Part shown: positions 9,935 to 18,786 of the stretch, in pieces
How the letters are laid out: every line of letters starts with the position of its first letter
Numbering within the stretch: the first letter of the stretch is position 1
NCBI GenBank assembly: GCA_004293165.1
Contig: RDYL01000004.1
Coordinates: 148,393 to 212,392, forward strand
Source: Flavobacteriia bacterium
Lineage (GTDB): Bacteria; Bacteroidota; Bacteroidia; Flavobacteriales; Flavobacteriaceae
DNA: 64,000 nt
Direction: 5' to 3'
Notes under the pieces: generated by a model
Told to the model about the DNA's origin: nothing
Database searches by the model: none
What the model saw: the letters and a program-made list of their open reading frames with translations, nothing else
Program-made: the position numbers and the translations under genes

Positions 9935-10329
9935 TGAAAGCCAAAATTATAAATATCCCAAAAATAGAAGATCCAAGAGGTAATTTATCCGTTATTGAAA
10001 AGGAAGTGGTGCCGTTTGAAATCAAACGTGTTTATTATTTGTATGATGTTCCAGCTGGCGCAGAGCGTGGAGGGCATGCACATAAAAAATTACAACAATT
10101 TTTAGTAGCACTTGCTGGAAGTTTTGATGTAGTTTTAAACGATGGAAAAAACGAACAAACAATTACTTTAAACAAACCTTTTGAAGGCTTGTTAATAACA
10201 AACGGAATTTGGCGCGAATTGAAAAACTTTTCTTCAGGAGCTGTTTGTTTGGTGGTAGCCTCGGATGTGTTTGAAGAAGAAGATTACATTAGAGATTTTG
10301 AAGAGTTTTTAGCGATTTCGACTAATTAA
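9934..10329 (+). CDS. fdtA: dTDP-4-oxo-6-deoxy-hexose 3,4-ketoisomerase (FdtA/QdtA, WxcM-like cupin)
   Basis: 131 residues from the ATG at 9934. That start forms TAATG with the upstream stop and places KAKIINIPKIEDPRGNLSVI as the family-typical opening; an in-frame ATG at 9904 would add ten residues lying within the upstream gene. The cupin core shows RVYYLYDVPAGAERGGHAHK with His48 and His50 at the expected catalytic place, then QQFLVALAGSFDVVLNDG and PFEGLLITNGIWREL. It moves the keto group from C4 to C3, making the substrate for the aminotransferase at 4490. FdtA and QdtA differ in product epimer and cannot be separated here. Its last 21 bases overlap the convergent GT4 gene. Confidence 0.88.
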   Translation: MKAKIINIPKIEDPRGNLSVIEKEVVPFEIKRVYYLYDVPAGAERGGHAHKKLQQFLVALAGSFDVVLNDGKNEQTITLNKPFEGLLITNGIWRELKNFSSGAVCLVVASDVFEEEDYIRDFEEFLAISTN

Positions 10330-11466
10330 ATTTTCATAAACGTTTACTAAATCTGAAAAATGTTTTGCAAAGGTTTTTGTAACTAAATAATTTGGAATGT
10401 TGTTTTCTAATTCCGTTTTTAAACTTGGATTAGAAAGAAGTGCAATCATTTTTTCTTCTAATGCTTTCTGATTTTTGAAAGGATATGTCAAACCAACACA
10501 ATTTTGTTCGATTTCATTTTTAATTCCAACTAAATCACTTATAATTATAGTTTTACCAAAGGATAAACTCTCTATTATTACATTGCCATACGCTTCTAAA
10601 TATTCACTTGGAATTACCGAAAATTTCGAATTAGTATAAATAACTTGAAGCTCTTCACGAGACTTATTCCCTAAAAAAGAAACATTTTTCAAGTTGTTGT
10701 ACATCGTAAAATTCTGAAGTTCTTCTAATTGATTTCCTTCACCAACAATCCATAATTGTTCATTTGGAAATTGTTTGGAAATATTCTGAAACGCTTTTAA
10801 CAAGGTTAAAACTCCTTTTTCAGGAACCAAACGCCCAACAAACAAAATATAGTTTTCTTCTGAATTGGAGTTACGTTTAGGTTCAATTAATATTGGATTT
10901 GCAAGAGTTTGACCTTCTTTTTGAAAATGTTTAGCAATAAATTGTGTTAAATTTTCTGAAGGTGTTAAATAGTAATCAATGTGCTTTTTAATAATACTTT
11001 TGTGATACGACTGTTTAAAATGTAATAACGTATCAAACAAAATATTTCGTTTGGGTTGATGATGTAAAATACATTCTAAAGCGCTTTCATGTTTTAAAAG
11101 AACTTCGTTTTTATCATTCAACATATAGTTTTTTGGACAGATGTAATAATAATCTCGAAACGAGTACACAATTGGTATGCCTTTCAATTTTGCATATTCC
11201 ATGAATTGCGGAGTTACTGGTGCTCCAATACTAAAGCAATGAATTATATCAGGTTTAAAGGCTTTAATTTCCTGAATAATTTCTGCTGTAATTTTTTTGT
11301 GGTAGAATTTTTCAATCCAATTGGTCTTGATTTTTTCTTTGCCAAACCATTTAAAAGTTAGGTTAGAATTATTTTTTTCGGCATACTGAATCAATTCATA
11401 TAAATAATGTTCAACTCCACCAAGTCGATTCTCACTATTAAAATTATTGATAATCAGTATTTTCAT
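10309..11466 (-). CDS. Family 4 glycosyltransferase
   Basis: 385 residues. The N-terminal GT-B domain begins MKILIINNFNSENRLGGVEHYLYEL and has FKPDIIHCFS. The C-terminal domain contains ENYILFVGRLVPEKGVLTLL, EQLWIVGEGNQLEEL, NVSFLGNKSREELQVIYTNS and the EX7E-like VIPSEYLEAYGNVIIESLSFG. It is the last gene of a minus-strand operon (ftsE, GT2, this gene). Its ATG overlaps the stop of the preceding glycosyltransferase by 4 bases. The 3' end overlaps the convergent ketoisomerase by 21 bases, leaving no room for an intergenic terminator there. Confidence 0.88.
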   Translation of the reverse strand: MKILIINNFNSENRLGGVEHYLYELIQYAEKNNSNLTFKWFGKEKIKTNWIEKFYHKKITAEIIQEIKAFKPDIIHCFSIGAPVTPQFMEYAKLKGIPIVYSFRDYYYICPKNYMLNDKNEVLLKHESALECILHHQPKRNILFDTLLHFKQSYHKSIIKKHIDYYLTPSENLTQFIAKHFQKEGQTLANPILIEPKRNSNSEENYILFVGRLVPEKGVLTLLKAFQNISKQFPNEQLWIVGEGNQLEELQNFTMYNNLKNVSFLGNKSREELQVIYTNSKFSVIPSEYLEAYGNVIIESLSFGKTIIISDLVGIKNEIEQNCVGLTYPFKNQKALEEKMIALLSNPSLKTELENNIPNYLVTKTFAKHFSDLVNVYENLISRNR

Positions 11467-12350
11467 CCAATATAAATTTTACTAAAATAAGTCAATCGAA
11501 ACACATTGAAAACAAACAAAGACGGATTGTTTCCTTTAAGTTGATTCTCTAAAAATTTCCCAAAAACCGAATACAAAACAGCTAGTAAATACGTAATTTT
11601 AAAAGTATGTAACTTAGAAACTAAGTTAACCATTTTGCTGTATTCTTTTGTAATAAGTTGTTTTTTATATAGTAAGTGTAAATTATCTAACGAGTTCTTT
11701 GTTTTTTCAACATAAACTGCATTCGTGTCAATATCGTCATGTTGAACTGGATTATGAATATGTTTGATTTTAGTATTCATTTTTTGAAGTTCAAAAGAAA
11801 AAAGCGTATCATCATGACCATATTTTTTAAAAGAACTATCAAATTTAATGCGATTAAAAACCGATTTTTTTATCAAAGTATTATTGAACAAAGTCGCTCG
11901 ACACACATTTTTATTTCTTTGGTCAACCGTTTGATCTTCCATGAATTTCCCATATTTCCAACGAAGTAATTGTTGTTTTGACGGTGCTTTTTCAGCGTGA
12001 ATTCTTCCACCATATACTACTTCGTAATCAGGAATTTGATTAACGTAATTTTTTATGAAATTAGGAAAAGGTAATACACAATCGCCATCTAAAATTAGTA
12101 AATTTTCATATCGAGATTGACTAACTAAAATATTTTTATTTTCACGATAACCTACATTTTTCTTCAAAGAAACATAACTACAATGGGATAATAAATTGAT
12201 TTTCTCGTTCTCTAAATTATGAATCGAATTTGAAGCATCGTCTTGCGTTAAAATCTCAAAATCTATTTCTAAATCAACACATTGTTGATGAATCTCTTTA
12301 ACTAAAGGCAAAAGATTGTAATGGTATATCGTTATTAAAATAGACAGCAT
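11463..12350 (-). CDS. Family 2 glycosyltransferase coupled to ftsE
   Basis: 295 residues. The opening LSILITIYHYNLLPLVKEI, the segment FEILTQDDASNS, the GYRENKNILVSQSRYENLLI stretch and LLILDGDCVLPFPNFI (DxD, metal binding) mark an inverting GT2 enzyme. FKKYGHDDTLFSFEL matches the usual acceptor-side motif. Its ATG shares one base with the stop of ftsE (TAATG), so translation is coupled to a cell-division gene. The downstream GT4 overlaps by 4 bases. The substrate is unknown. Confidence 0.85.
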   Translation of the reverse strand: MLSILITIYHYNLLPLVKEIHQQCVDLEIDFEILTQDDASNSIHNLENEKINLLSHCSYVSLKKNVGYRENKNILVSQSRYENLLILDGDCVLPFPNFIKNYVNQIPDYEVVYGGRIHAEKAPSKQQLLRWKYGKFMEDQTVDQRNKNVCRATLFNNTLIKKSVFNRIKFDSSFKKYGHDDTLFSFELQKMNTKIKHIHNPVQHDDIDTNAVYVEKTKNSLDNLHLLYKKQLITKEYSKMVNLVSKLHTFKITYLLAVLYSVFGKFLENQLKGNNPSLFVFNVFRLTYFSKIYIG

Positions 12351-13033
12351 TATACCGTTCTTTGAACCACTTCAAACATTTTACCGCCTTCAAATTTTAA
12401 TGTTTTTGAAGGGTATTTTAAAACCAATGCATAATCATGAGTAGCCATTAAGATGGTTTTTCCGTTGGCATTAATTTTTCTTAGCACTTCCATAATCTCA
12501 ACACTTGTTTGTGGATCTAAATTTCCAGTTGGTTCATCGGCTAAAATTAATTCAGGATCATTCAGTAAAGCTCTAGCAATTCCTATGCGTTGTTGTTCTC
12601 CGCCAGAAAGTTGGTGTGGCATTTTAGATGCAAAACCTTTCATGCCTACTTTGTCTAAAACTTCTTCGATTTTTACATCCATTTCTTCTTTAGCTGTCCA
12701 ACCAGTTGCTTTTAAAACAAATAAAAGGTTTTCTTTTACGTTGCGGTCAGAAAGTAATTTGAAATCTTGGAACACTACACCTAATTTTCTTCTCAAATAG
12801 GGAATGTCATTTTCTTTTAAAGTATTTAAATCATAATCAACTACGCTACCTTCGCCTTCAATTAAAGCTAAATCAGCATATAACGTTTTTAAAAAACTAC
12901 TTTTACCCGAACCGGTTCTTCCAATTAAGTATAGAAATTCGCCATGTTTTACTTCAATATTAACATCGGTTAAAACTGGATTTTTTTCTTGATAAATCGT
13001 TACGTTTTTTAAAGATAGAACTGATTGCGACAT
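12350..13033 (-). CDS. ftsE: Cell-division ABC transporter ATP-binding protein FtsE
   Basis: 227 residues, standard for FtsE. Walker A is GRTGSGKSS at 38-46, followed by a Q-loop in LGVVFQDFKLLSDRNVKENL. The ABC signature is LSGGEQQRIGIARALLNDPE, Walker B is LILADEPTGNLD, and the switch histidine is in MATHDYALV. FtsE pairs with the membrane protein FtsX to activate peptidoglycan hydrolases at the septum. No ftsX lies in this window, so it must be elsewhere. It heads a minus-strand operon with two glycosyltransferases. The 189-base gap to the divergent TPR gene should hold its promoter. Confidence 0.85.
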   Translation of the reverse strand: MSQSVLSLKNVTIYQEKNPVLTDVNIEVKHGEFLYLIGRTGSGKSSFLKTLYADLALIEGEGSVVDYDLNTLKENDIPYLRRKLGVVFQDFKLLSDRNVKENLLFVLKATGWTAKEEMDVKIEEVLDKVGMKGFASKMPHQLSGGEQQRIGIARALLNDPELILADEPTGNLDPQTSVEIMEVLRKINANGKTILMATHDYALVLKYPSKTLKFEGGKMFEVVQRTV

Positions 13034-13192
13034 AAGTTAATTTTAATTTAAAAATGTAAAAGTAATAACTTAAACGGCTGTTTCAAAATTTAAAGTTAAT
13101 TTCGATTAAAAATAGTAGTTTTGGTTGAAAACTATGTTTAAAAATTGTACAATAATATGTTAATAGCCTTCGTTATTACTTGTAATAAGCCT

Positions 13193-13200
13193 TATATTTG
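13193..13200 (+). promoter_or_regulatory. Candidate -7 box upstream of the TPR gene
   Basis: TATATTTG fits TAnnTTTG and sits 22 bases before the ATG at 13223. I see no good TTTG at the -33 position, so this is a partial promoter match only. Confidence 0.35.
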
Positions 13201-13222
13201 GAACTTATAAATAACGAATCAA

Positions 13223-16200
13223 ATGATAAAGTATTTAAAACTTTCTTTTTTAGTTGTTTTCTTTTCAGGAACACTTTTAGCCCAACAATCTTTTGTCTAT
13301 ACGCACGAATTGACAGAGTTTAATCGAGCACTTGAATTATATAAAGATAAACAATATCAAGCAGCACAAATTTTATTCGACAAAGTAAAATCCAAAACCG
13401 ATAATATGGAAGTTGAATCGGATTGTGCCTACTATTTTGCGAACTGTGCTATTCGTTTGGACCAAATGGGAGCAGATGTTTTGGTAGAAAGTTTTGTAGA
13501 AGATTATCCTACGAGTACAAAAACGAATCAAGCCTATATTGAAGTAGCGCATTATTATTTTGATCAAGGAAATTATCCAAAATCATTAGAATGGTTTGAT
13601 AAAGCTGATTCAAATAATATGTCACAAGCCGAAAGAGAAAAATATAATTTCCAAAAAGGATATGCCTATTTCACAGCGAAAAACACAAAAGAAGCTACAA
13701 AATACTTTAATCAAGTAGTAAATTCAAAGACTTTTGGAAGTCAAGCAAAATACTATTTAGGTTACATGTCTTATGAAACCGATGATTATAAAAGTGCAAA
13801 TCAATATTTCGATCAAGTTTCAGACCAAGAAAAGTACAAAGAAAAAATGGGGTATTTTCAAGCGGATATGAATTTCAAGCTTGGGAATTTCCAAAAAGCC
13901 ATCGATTTAGGTTTGGAGCAATTACCAAAATCGAAAGGAGAAGAAAAAAGTGAATTGTCTAAAATCATTGGAGAGAGTTATTTTAATTTAAAACAATACG
14001 ACAAAGCACTTCCTCATTTGTTAGCATATAACGGAAAAAAAGGAAAATGGACGAATACCGATTTTTACCAATTAGGGTATACTTATTACCAACAAAAAGA
14101 TTATGAAAATGCTATTTCGCAGTTCAATAAAATTATTGATGGAAATGATGGTGTAGCTCAAAATGCGTATTATCATTTGGCGGAAAGTTATTTAAAAACG
14201 GATAAAAAACAACAAGCATTAAATGCATTTAAAACAGCTTCTGAAATGGAGTTTGATTTAAAAATTCAAGAAGATGCCTATTTGAATTATACCAAATTAA
14301 GTTATGAAATCGGAAATCCATACAAATCGGTTCCTGAAATCATGAATGCTTATTTGGATAAGTATCCAAATTCACCTTATAAATCAGAGATTAATAACTT
14401 GTTGATTAGTTCTTATATCACATCCAAAAATTATAAAGAAGCACTTTCGTTATTAGAGAAAAATAAATCGCCAGAAAATAAATTAGCGTATCAAAAAGTA
14501 ACATTTTACAGAGGTTTAGAATTGTATACCGATGGTGATTACAAAGGTGCTTATGCGTTATTTAAAAAATCGTTTGCTGAAAATAAAGATGCAAAATTCA
14601 CAGCAAGAGCTACTTTTTGGAAAGCGGAAACCGAGTATAATTTAGACCAATTTGAAGAAGCAAAATTGAGTTTCAAGCAGTTTTTAAATTCATCTGAAGC
14701 TTCAAATACACCTGAATACGCAAATGCAAATTACAACTTAGCGTATTCGTATTTCAAGTTGAAAGAATATGAAAATGCAATTCAGTATTTCGATTCGTTT
14801 ACCAAATCTATTAAAGATGATAAAATTCGTTTAACCGATGCTTATTTGAGATTAGGTGATTGTAATTTCATGGCAGCAAAATATTGGCCAGCTATGGATG
14901 CATATAACAAAGCGATTGACATGAAAAGTGTTGATGCTGATTATGCGGCATTTCAAAAAGGAATCAGCTATGGATTTGTAAGCAAACCCGATCGTAAAAT
15001 TGAAGATTTAGAAAAATTCGCAAAAACATATCCAACGTCTCAATATGCCGATGATGCATTGTATGAATTAGGAAATACTTACGTAAATCAAAATCAGAAC
15101 GAAAAAGGAATTGCAACTTATGATAAGTTAATCAACGGATATGAATCAAGTTCGTATGTAGCAAAAGCCATTTTAAAGCAAGGTTTAATTTACTATAACT
15201 CAAGCAAAGAAGATTTAGCTTTAACGAAATTCAAAAAGGTTGTAGCGGAATATCCAAACTCGCCAGAATCTATTGAGGCGGTTTCAACAGCGCGTTTAAT
15301 TTATGTAGATAAAGGTCAAGTGGATGATTATGCAGCTTGGGTGAAAACTTTATCATTTGTAGAAGTTTCAGATGCAGATTTGGATAATGATACTTATGAA
15401 TCTGCCGAAAAACAATATTTACAAAACAATACCAAACAAGCTATTTCAGGATTCTCAAGTTATGTGAGCAAGTTTCCAAACGGATTGCATGCATTGAAGG
15501 CGAATTTCTATTTAGCGCAATTGTATTTTGCAGATAATTTAGAAGCTAATTCAGTGAAACATTATGAGTTTGTAGTTTCAAAACCAAGAAATGAATTTAC
15601 GGAGCAAGCGCTAGCTCGTTTGTGTCAAGTGCATTTGAAAGCTAAGAATTACGATAGCGCTCTTCCCGTTTTAAAACGATTAGAAACTGAAGCAGATTTC
15701 CCGCAAAATATCACGTATGCGCAATCTAATTTGATGAAATCGTATTACGAAAAACAAGATTTTACTAATGCCGTTGTGTATGCAGATAAAGTGTTGAAAA
15801 ACGACAAAATCGATGACAGAATTAAAAGTGATGCGCAAATTATCGTAGCGCGTTCGGCAATAAAAACAAACGATGAAGCTAAAGCAAAAGAGGCGTATGC
15901 TAAATTGCAAAAAATTGCAAAAGGTGAATTAGCTGCAGAAGCTTTGTATTACGATGCGTATTTCAAAAACAAAGAAGGCAAGTTTGAACCTTCGAATGTT
16001 GTAGTGCAGAAAATCGCTAAAGATTACTCAGGGTATAAATATTATGGAGCGAAGAGTTTGGTAATTATGGCGAAAAACTTCTACGGATTAAAAGATAGTT
16101 TCCAAGCGACTTACATTTTAGAAAGTGTAATTGAAAACTTCAAAGAATATACAGATGTAATTGAAGAAGCGCAAAAAGAATTGGATTTCATCAAAGGAGA

Positions 16201-16234
16201 AGAAGCAAAACGTAATTCATCAATCACAAATTAA
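13223..16234 (+). CDS. Large periplasmic tetratricopeptide-repeat protein
   Basis: 1003 residues. Residues 1-21 are a signal peptide ending LLAQQ. From about 30 to 985 the sequence is a near-continuous row of TPR-like helix pairs, with recurring A..YF..G.Y..A...F and Y..A..YYL...Y motifs, for example YFDQGNYPKSLEWFDKA and NAYYHLAESYLKTDKKQQAL. Such scaffolds bind partner proteins; there is no enzymatic domain. The next gene, 73 bases on and on the same strand, encodes an outer-membrane barrel, so the two may form an envelope complex. That partnership is inferred from adjacency alone. The specific function is unknown. Confidence 0.85.
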   Translation: MIKYLKLSFLVVFFSGTLLAQQSFVYTHELTEFNRALELYKDKQYQAAQILFDKVKSKTDNMEVESDCAYYFANCAIRLDQMGADVLVESFVEDYPTSTKTNQAYIEVAHYYFDQGNYPKSLEWFDKADSNNMSQAEREKYNFQKGYAYFTAKNTKEATKYFNQVVNSKTFGSQAKYYLGYMSYETDDYKSANQYFDQVSDQEKYKEKMGYFQADMNFKLGNFQKAIDLGLEQLPKSKGEEKSELSKIIGESYFNLKQYDKALPHLLAYNGKKGKWTNTDFYQLGYTYYQQKDYENAISQFNKIIDGNDGVAQNAYYHLAESYLKTDKKQQALNAFKTASEMEFDLKIQEDAYLNYTKLSYEIGNPYKSVPEIMNAYLDKYPNSPYKSEINNLLISSYITSKNYKEALSLLEKNKSPENKLAYQKVTFYRGLELYTDGDYKGAYALFKKSFAENKDAKFTARATFWKAETEYNLDQFEEAKLSFKQFLNSSEASNTPEYANANYNLAYSYFKLKEYENAIQYFDSFTKSIKDDKIRLTDAYLRLGDCNFMAAKYWPAMDAYNKAIDMKSVDADYAAFQKGISYGFVSKPDRKIEDLEKFAKTYPTSQYADDALYELGNTYVNQNQNEKGIATYDKLINGYESSSYVAKAILKQGLIYYNSSKEDLALTKFKKVVAEYPNSPESIEAVSTARLIYVDKGQVDDYAAWVKTLSFVEVSDADLDNDTYESAEKQYLQNNTKQAISGFSSYVSKFPNGLHALKANFYLAQLYFADNLEANSVKHYEFVVSKPRNEFTEQALARLCQVHLKAKNYDSALPVLKRLETEADFPQNITYAQSNLMKSYYEKQDFTNAVVYADKVLKNDKIDDRIKSDAQIIVARSAIKTNDEAKAKEAYAKLQKIAKGELAAEALYYDAYFKNKEGKFEPSNVVVQKIAKDYSGYKYYGAKSLVIMAKNFYGLKDSFQATYILESVIENFKEYTDVIEEAQKELDFIKGEEAKRNSSITN

Positions 16235-16253
16235 TAAAAATTAGATAATTGTC

Positions 16254-16287
16254 ATACTGCCCCGAAGTTTCGGGATTGTTTCAGTAT
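16254..16287. repeat. Nested hairpin in the TPR-barrel gene gap, likely a decayed interspersed repeat
   Basis: An outer stem ATACTG (16254-16259) pairs with CAGTAT (16282-16287). Inside it CCCGAA (16261-16266) pairs with TTCGGG (16269-16274) across a 2-base loop. The flanking words GTCAT...TCAGTATCT match the left arm of the inverted repeat at 50163 (GTCATTCTGAA...TTTCAGAATCT), so the two look like members of one repeat family. Confidence 0.6.
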
Positions 16288-16307
16288 CTCATTTAAAAAA
16301 ATAGAAC

Positions 16308-18062
16308 ATGAAGAAATTAAATATAATCGCCTTAGTTGTAGTCGTATTCGGTATCCAATTTTCTTTTGCTCAAGTAAAAGATGAAAATATTGGTTCAGAA
16401 GTGGTAAATATCGTAAAACCTTATACGCCCACTATTTCAGATGCTTTCAAAGTAAAAGAAACACCTGTTTTGGAAGATGAAGAAGAACAAAAAAAGATGC
16501 CAATTCAGTACAATATTTTCTCATTTCCGGTAGCATCAACATTTACACCAGCAAAAGGAAAAGCAGCAGGAGTAGATAAAATCGAAAAAGAAAAATTATA
16601 CAACAATTACGCAACTTTAGGTTTTGGAAATTATCCAACTATCAATGCTGAATTGTTTATTACACAAAATTTAAGCCGAAGCAATTATGTGGGCGGAATG
16701 TTACGTCATTTATCGTCTCAAGGCGGAATCAAAGATTTGGTTTTAGATGATAAATTCTACAACACCAGTTTAGATGTTACGTACGGAGTTCGCGAACGCG
16801 ATATGAGTTGGAATGTTGATTTAGGAGTGAAAAATCAAATTTATAATTGGTACGGTTTACCTACAGAATCAATTGTTTTTGATGATGCTACAATTGCAGG
16901 AATCGATTCAAAACAAACATACAATACGATTGCTCTTGGCGGAAAAATGAGTTTCAAAGACGGAATTTTTAATGATGCTAGCATACAATTCAAACGTTTT
17001 TCTGATGGATTGGATTCGGGCGAAAATCGTTTTTTCATCAAGCCAAATTTAGATTTCAATGTAATGAATCAAAAAATAAAAGCTGATTTCGTAGTGGATT
17101 ATGTGGGTGGAAGTTTTGAGAGAATGTACGATGTAGATTCGGAATTAAAATACAGCACTATTATTGCAGGAACAAAACCAAGTATTTTGTACCAACAAGA
17201 TGATTTGTCAGTTCAAATTGGAGCTGGAGTGTATTATGCAACTACAAAAAACAATAACGAAAGCGATGGCAAGATTTTCATTTATCCAAACATCAAAGCG
17301 TCTTATAAATTAGTAGGTGATATTCTTGTTGCTTACGCTGGAGCGGAAGGTGATTTAGAGCAAAATTCGTATGCTGATTTCGTAGATCAAAATCCGTTTG
17401 TGTCGCCAACGTTATTTATTGCGCCAACGGATAATAAATTTGATTTGTATGTTGGTATGAAAGGAAAATTAGCCAATTCTGTAGCCTTCAATGTTAGAGC
17501 TTCGAATAAAAATCAAGCAGATAGAGCATTATTTGTTAGCAATGGTTTTGATGGAACAGGAACAAATACAAACGGTTATGCTTATGGAAATTCATTTGCA
17601 GTGGTGTATGACGATTTAAACACGCTAAGCATTTTCGGAGAATTGAAAGCTGATTTTTCTAAAAACGTAACTTTCGGAATCAACGGAACCTACAATAATT
17701 ACTCAACCGATTCGCAAGCGGAAGCATGGAATTTACCACAATTAAAAATTGGATCAACCGTAGATTTTGATATCAATGAAAAATGGTATGCAGGAGCCAA
17801 TGTGTTTTTTGTAGGCGAAAGAAAAGATTTAGTTTCAATTCAAGATGATGTGTTGGTTTTTCCAGCTACTTTTTCACAACAAGTGGTAACATTAGATAGC
17901 TATTTCGATTTGAATGCACACGTGGGTTATAAGTACAATGCAAAATTAACTGCTTTCTTAAAAGGAAACAACTTAGCCAATCAACAATATAATCGCTGGG
18001 CTAATTTTCCAGTACAAGGAATTCAGGTGTTGTTAGGTGCAAATTATAAATTCGATTTCTAA
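16308..18062 (+). CDS. Outer-membrane beta-barrel protein (TonB-receptor-like barrel without plug)
   Basis: 584 residues. Residues 1-21 are a signal peptide ending FSFAQ. A short linker with VNIVKPYTPTISDAFKVKE follows, then many alternating hydrophobic/polar strands. The end, AFLKGNNLANQQYNRWANFP and LLGANYKFDF, is like the last strands of TonB-dependent receptors, with a terminal Phe. No carboxypeptidase-like or plug domain is visible before the barrel, so TonB-driven transport is doubtful. It follows the TPR gene by 73 bases, which contain a nested hairpin. Function is unknown; it is a likely partner of the TPR protein. Confidence 0.75.
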   Translation: MKKLNIIALVVVVFGIQFSFAQVKDENIGSEVVNIVKPYTPTISDAFKVKETPVLEDEEEQKKMPIQYNIFSFPVASTFTPAKGKAAGVDKIEKEKLYNNYATLGFGNYPTINAELFITQNLSRSNYVGGMLRHLSSQGGIKDLVLDDKFYNTSLDVTYGVRERDMSWNVDLGVKNQIYNWYGLPTESIVFDDATIAGIDSKQTYNTIALGGKMSFKDGIFNDASIQFKRFSDGLDSGENRFFIKPNLDFNVMNQKIKADFVVDYVGGSFERMYDVDSELKYSTIIAGTKPSILYQQDDLSVQIGAGVYYATTKNNNESDGKIFIYPNIKASYKLVGDILVAYAGAEGDLEQNSYADFVDQNPFVSPTLFIAPTDNKFDLYVGMKGKLANSVAFNVRASNKNQADRALFVSNGFDGTGTNTNGYAYGNSFAVVYDDLNTLSIFGELKADFSKNVTFGINGTYNNYSTDSQAEAWNLPQLKIGSTVDFDINEKWYAGANVFFVGERKDLVSIQDDVLVFPATFSQQVVTLDSYFDLNAHVGYKYNAKLTAFLKGNNLANQQYNRWANFPVQGIQVLLGANYKFDF

Positions 18063-18068
18063 AACTTC

Positions 18069-18111
18069 AATATTCAACATTCATAGTTCCAAGTTAAAAA
18101 TGTTGAATATT
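18069..18111 (+). terminator. Hairpin after the barrel gene
   Basis: AATATTCAACATT (18069-18081) is perfectly complementary to AATGTTGAATATT (18099-18111), 13 bp with a 17-base loop, starting 6 bases after the stop at 18062. There is no long T run, so it is either a weak terminator or an mRNA-stabilising stem. Confidence 0.5.
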
Positions 18112-18177
18112 CAATTTTGAACAATGAATTTTGAAGTTTACTAAAGTGATTTTATAAGTTTTTTCAATACTATATTC

Positions 18178-18741
18178 GTGAATAAATATCTCTTTCTTAT
18201 TGTTTGTTTTAGTTTTTTGAATTGTAAGAATTCGGAAAATAAAATTGTGAATACTGCTGAGATAAAATTTAATAATTTGAATTTCTTTGATTTTGATAAT
18301 GTTGAACATTATTCTAAAAATATAAAAGATGACGATATTTTGCACGAAATGCAAAGATTAGATGGTATTGATAAGCATTCTGAAGAATATAATTATCTAA
18401 ATCTAATTGCGTATAATTATCCTAAAGATGTTAATGACAAAGAATTTATAAGTAATTTGGTAAAATACAAATTTTCGAAAATACAAATTGATAATAATAT
18501 CCATAAAGACATAAATAAACTTTTTAGTACATCAAAATGTGAAGGAGGTTATCCTTCAGCTTGTGCTCCAGTTTATAGAGATATTCTTGTTTTTTACAAA
18601 CAAGATAAGATTATAGGAATAGCAAAAATTTGTTTTGAATGTGGACAAAGCTATATTTTAGGTTCTTCTAATGATGTAAGGGATTTTGGAAGCTGTGGAG
18701 AGTATGGTGTATTGTATGAAATTTTAAAAGGGAAAAAATAA
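18178..18741 (+). CDS. Hypothetical lipoprotein
   Basis: 187 residues from a GTG at 18178, chosen because it begins a complete lipoprotein signal (NKYLFLIVCFSFLNCKNSEN) with Cys16 in the lipobox FLNC. After lipid attachment the next residue is Lys, so outer-membrane sorting is plausible. The C-terminal half has four more cysteines in CEGGYPSACAPVYRDIL and IAKICFECGQSYIL, plus one near the end, which could form disulfides or bind metal. I recognise no characterised family. Sequence rich in Asn, Lys and Ile fits a recently acquired or fast-evolving gene. Confidence 0.7.
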   Translation: MNKYLFLIVCFSFLNCKNSENKIVNTAEIKFNNLNFFDFDNVEHYSKNIKDDDILHEMQRLDGIDKHSEEYNYLNLIAYNYPKDVNDKEFISNLVKYKFSKIQIDNNIHKDINKLFSTSKCEGGYPSACAPVYRDILVFYKQDKIIGIAKICFECGQSYILGSSNDVRDFGSCGEYGVLYEILKGKK

Positions 18742-18744
18742 TAC

Positions 18745-18786
18745 TCGCGTTCTTAGCGCCTTCTTAGCGAACTTAGCGGTTAAACC
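18745..18786. repeat. Short repeat with three CTTAGCG words
   Basis: CTTAGCG occurs at 18752-18758, 18763-18769 and 18772-18778, followed by GTTAAACC just before the ATG at 18787. I recall similar CTTAGCG/CTTTGCG strings scattered between genes in Flavobacterium genomes; that link is from memory, not from a search. Confidence 0.5.

Noticed and set aside
18094..18354. Minus-strand open frame of 86 codons opposite the lipoprotein gene
   Set aside because: It lies antisense to a gene with a good lipoprotein signal and shows no features of its own.
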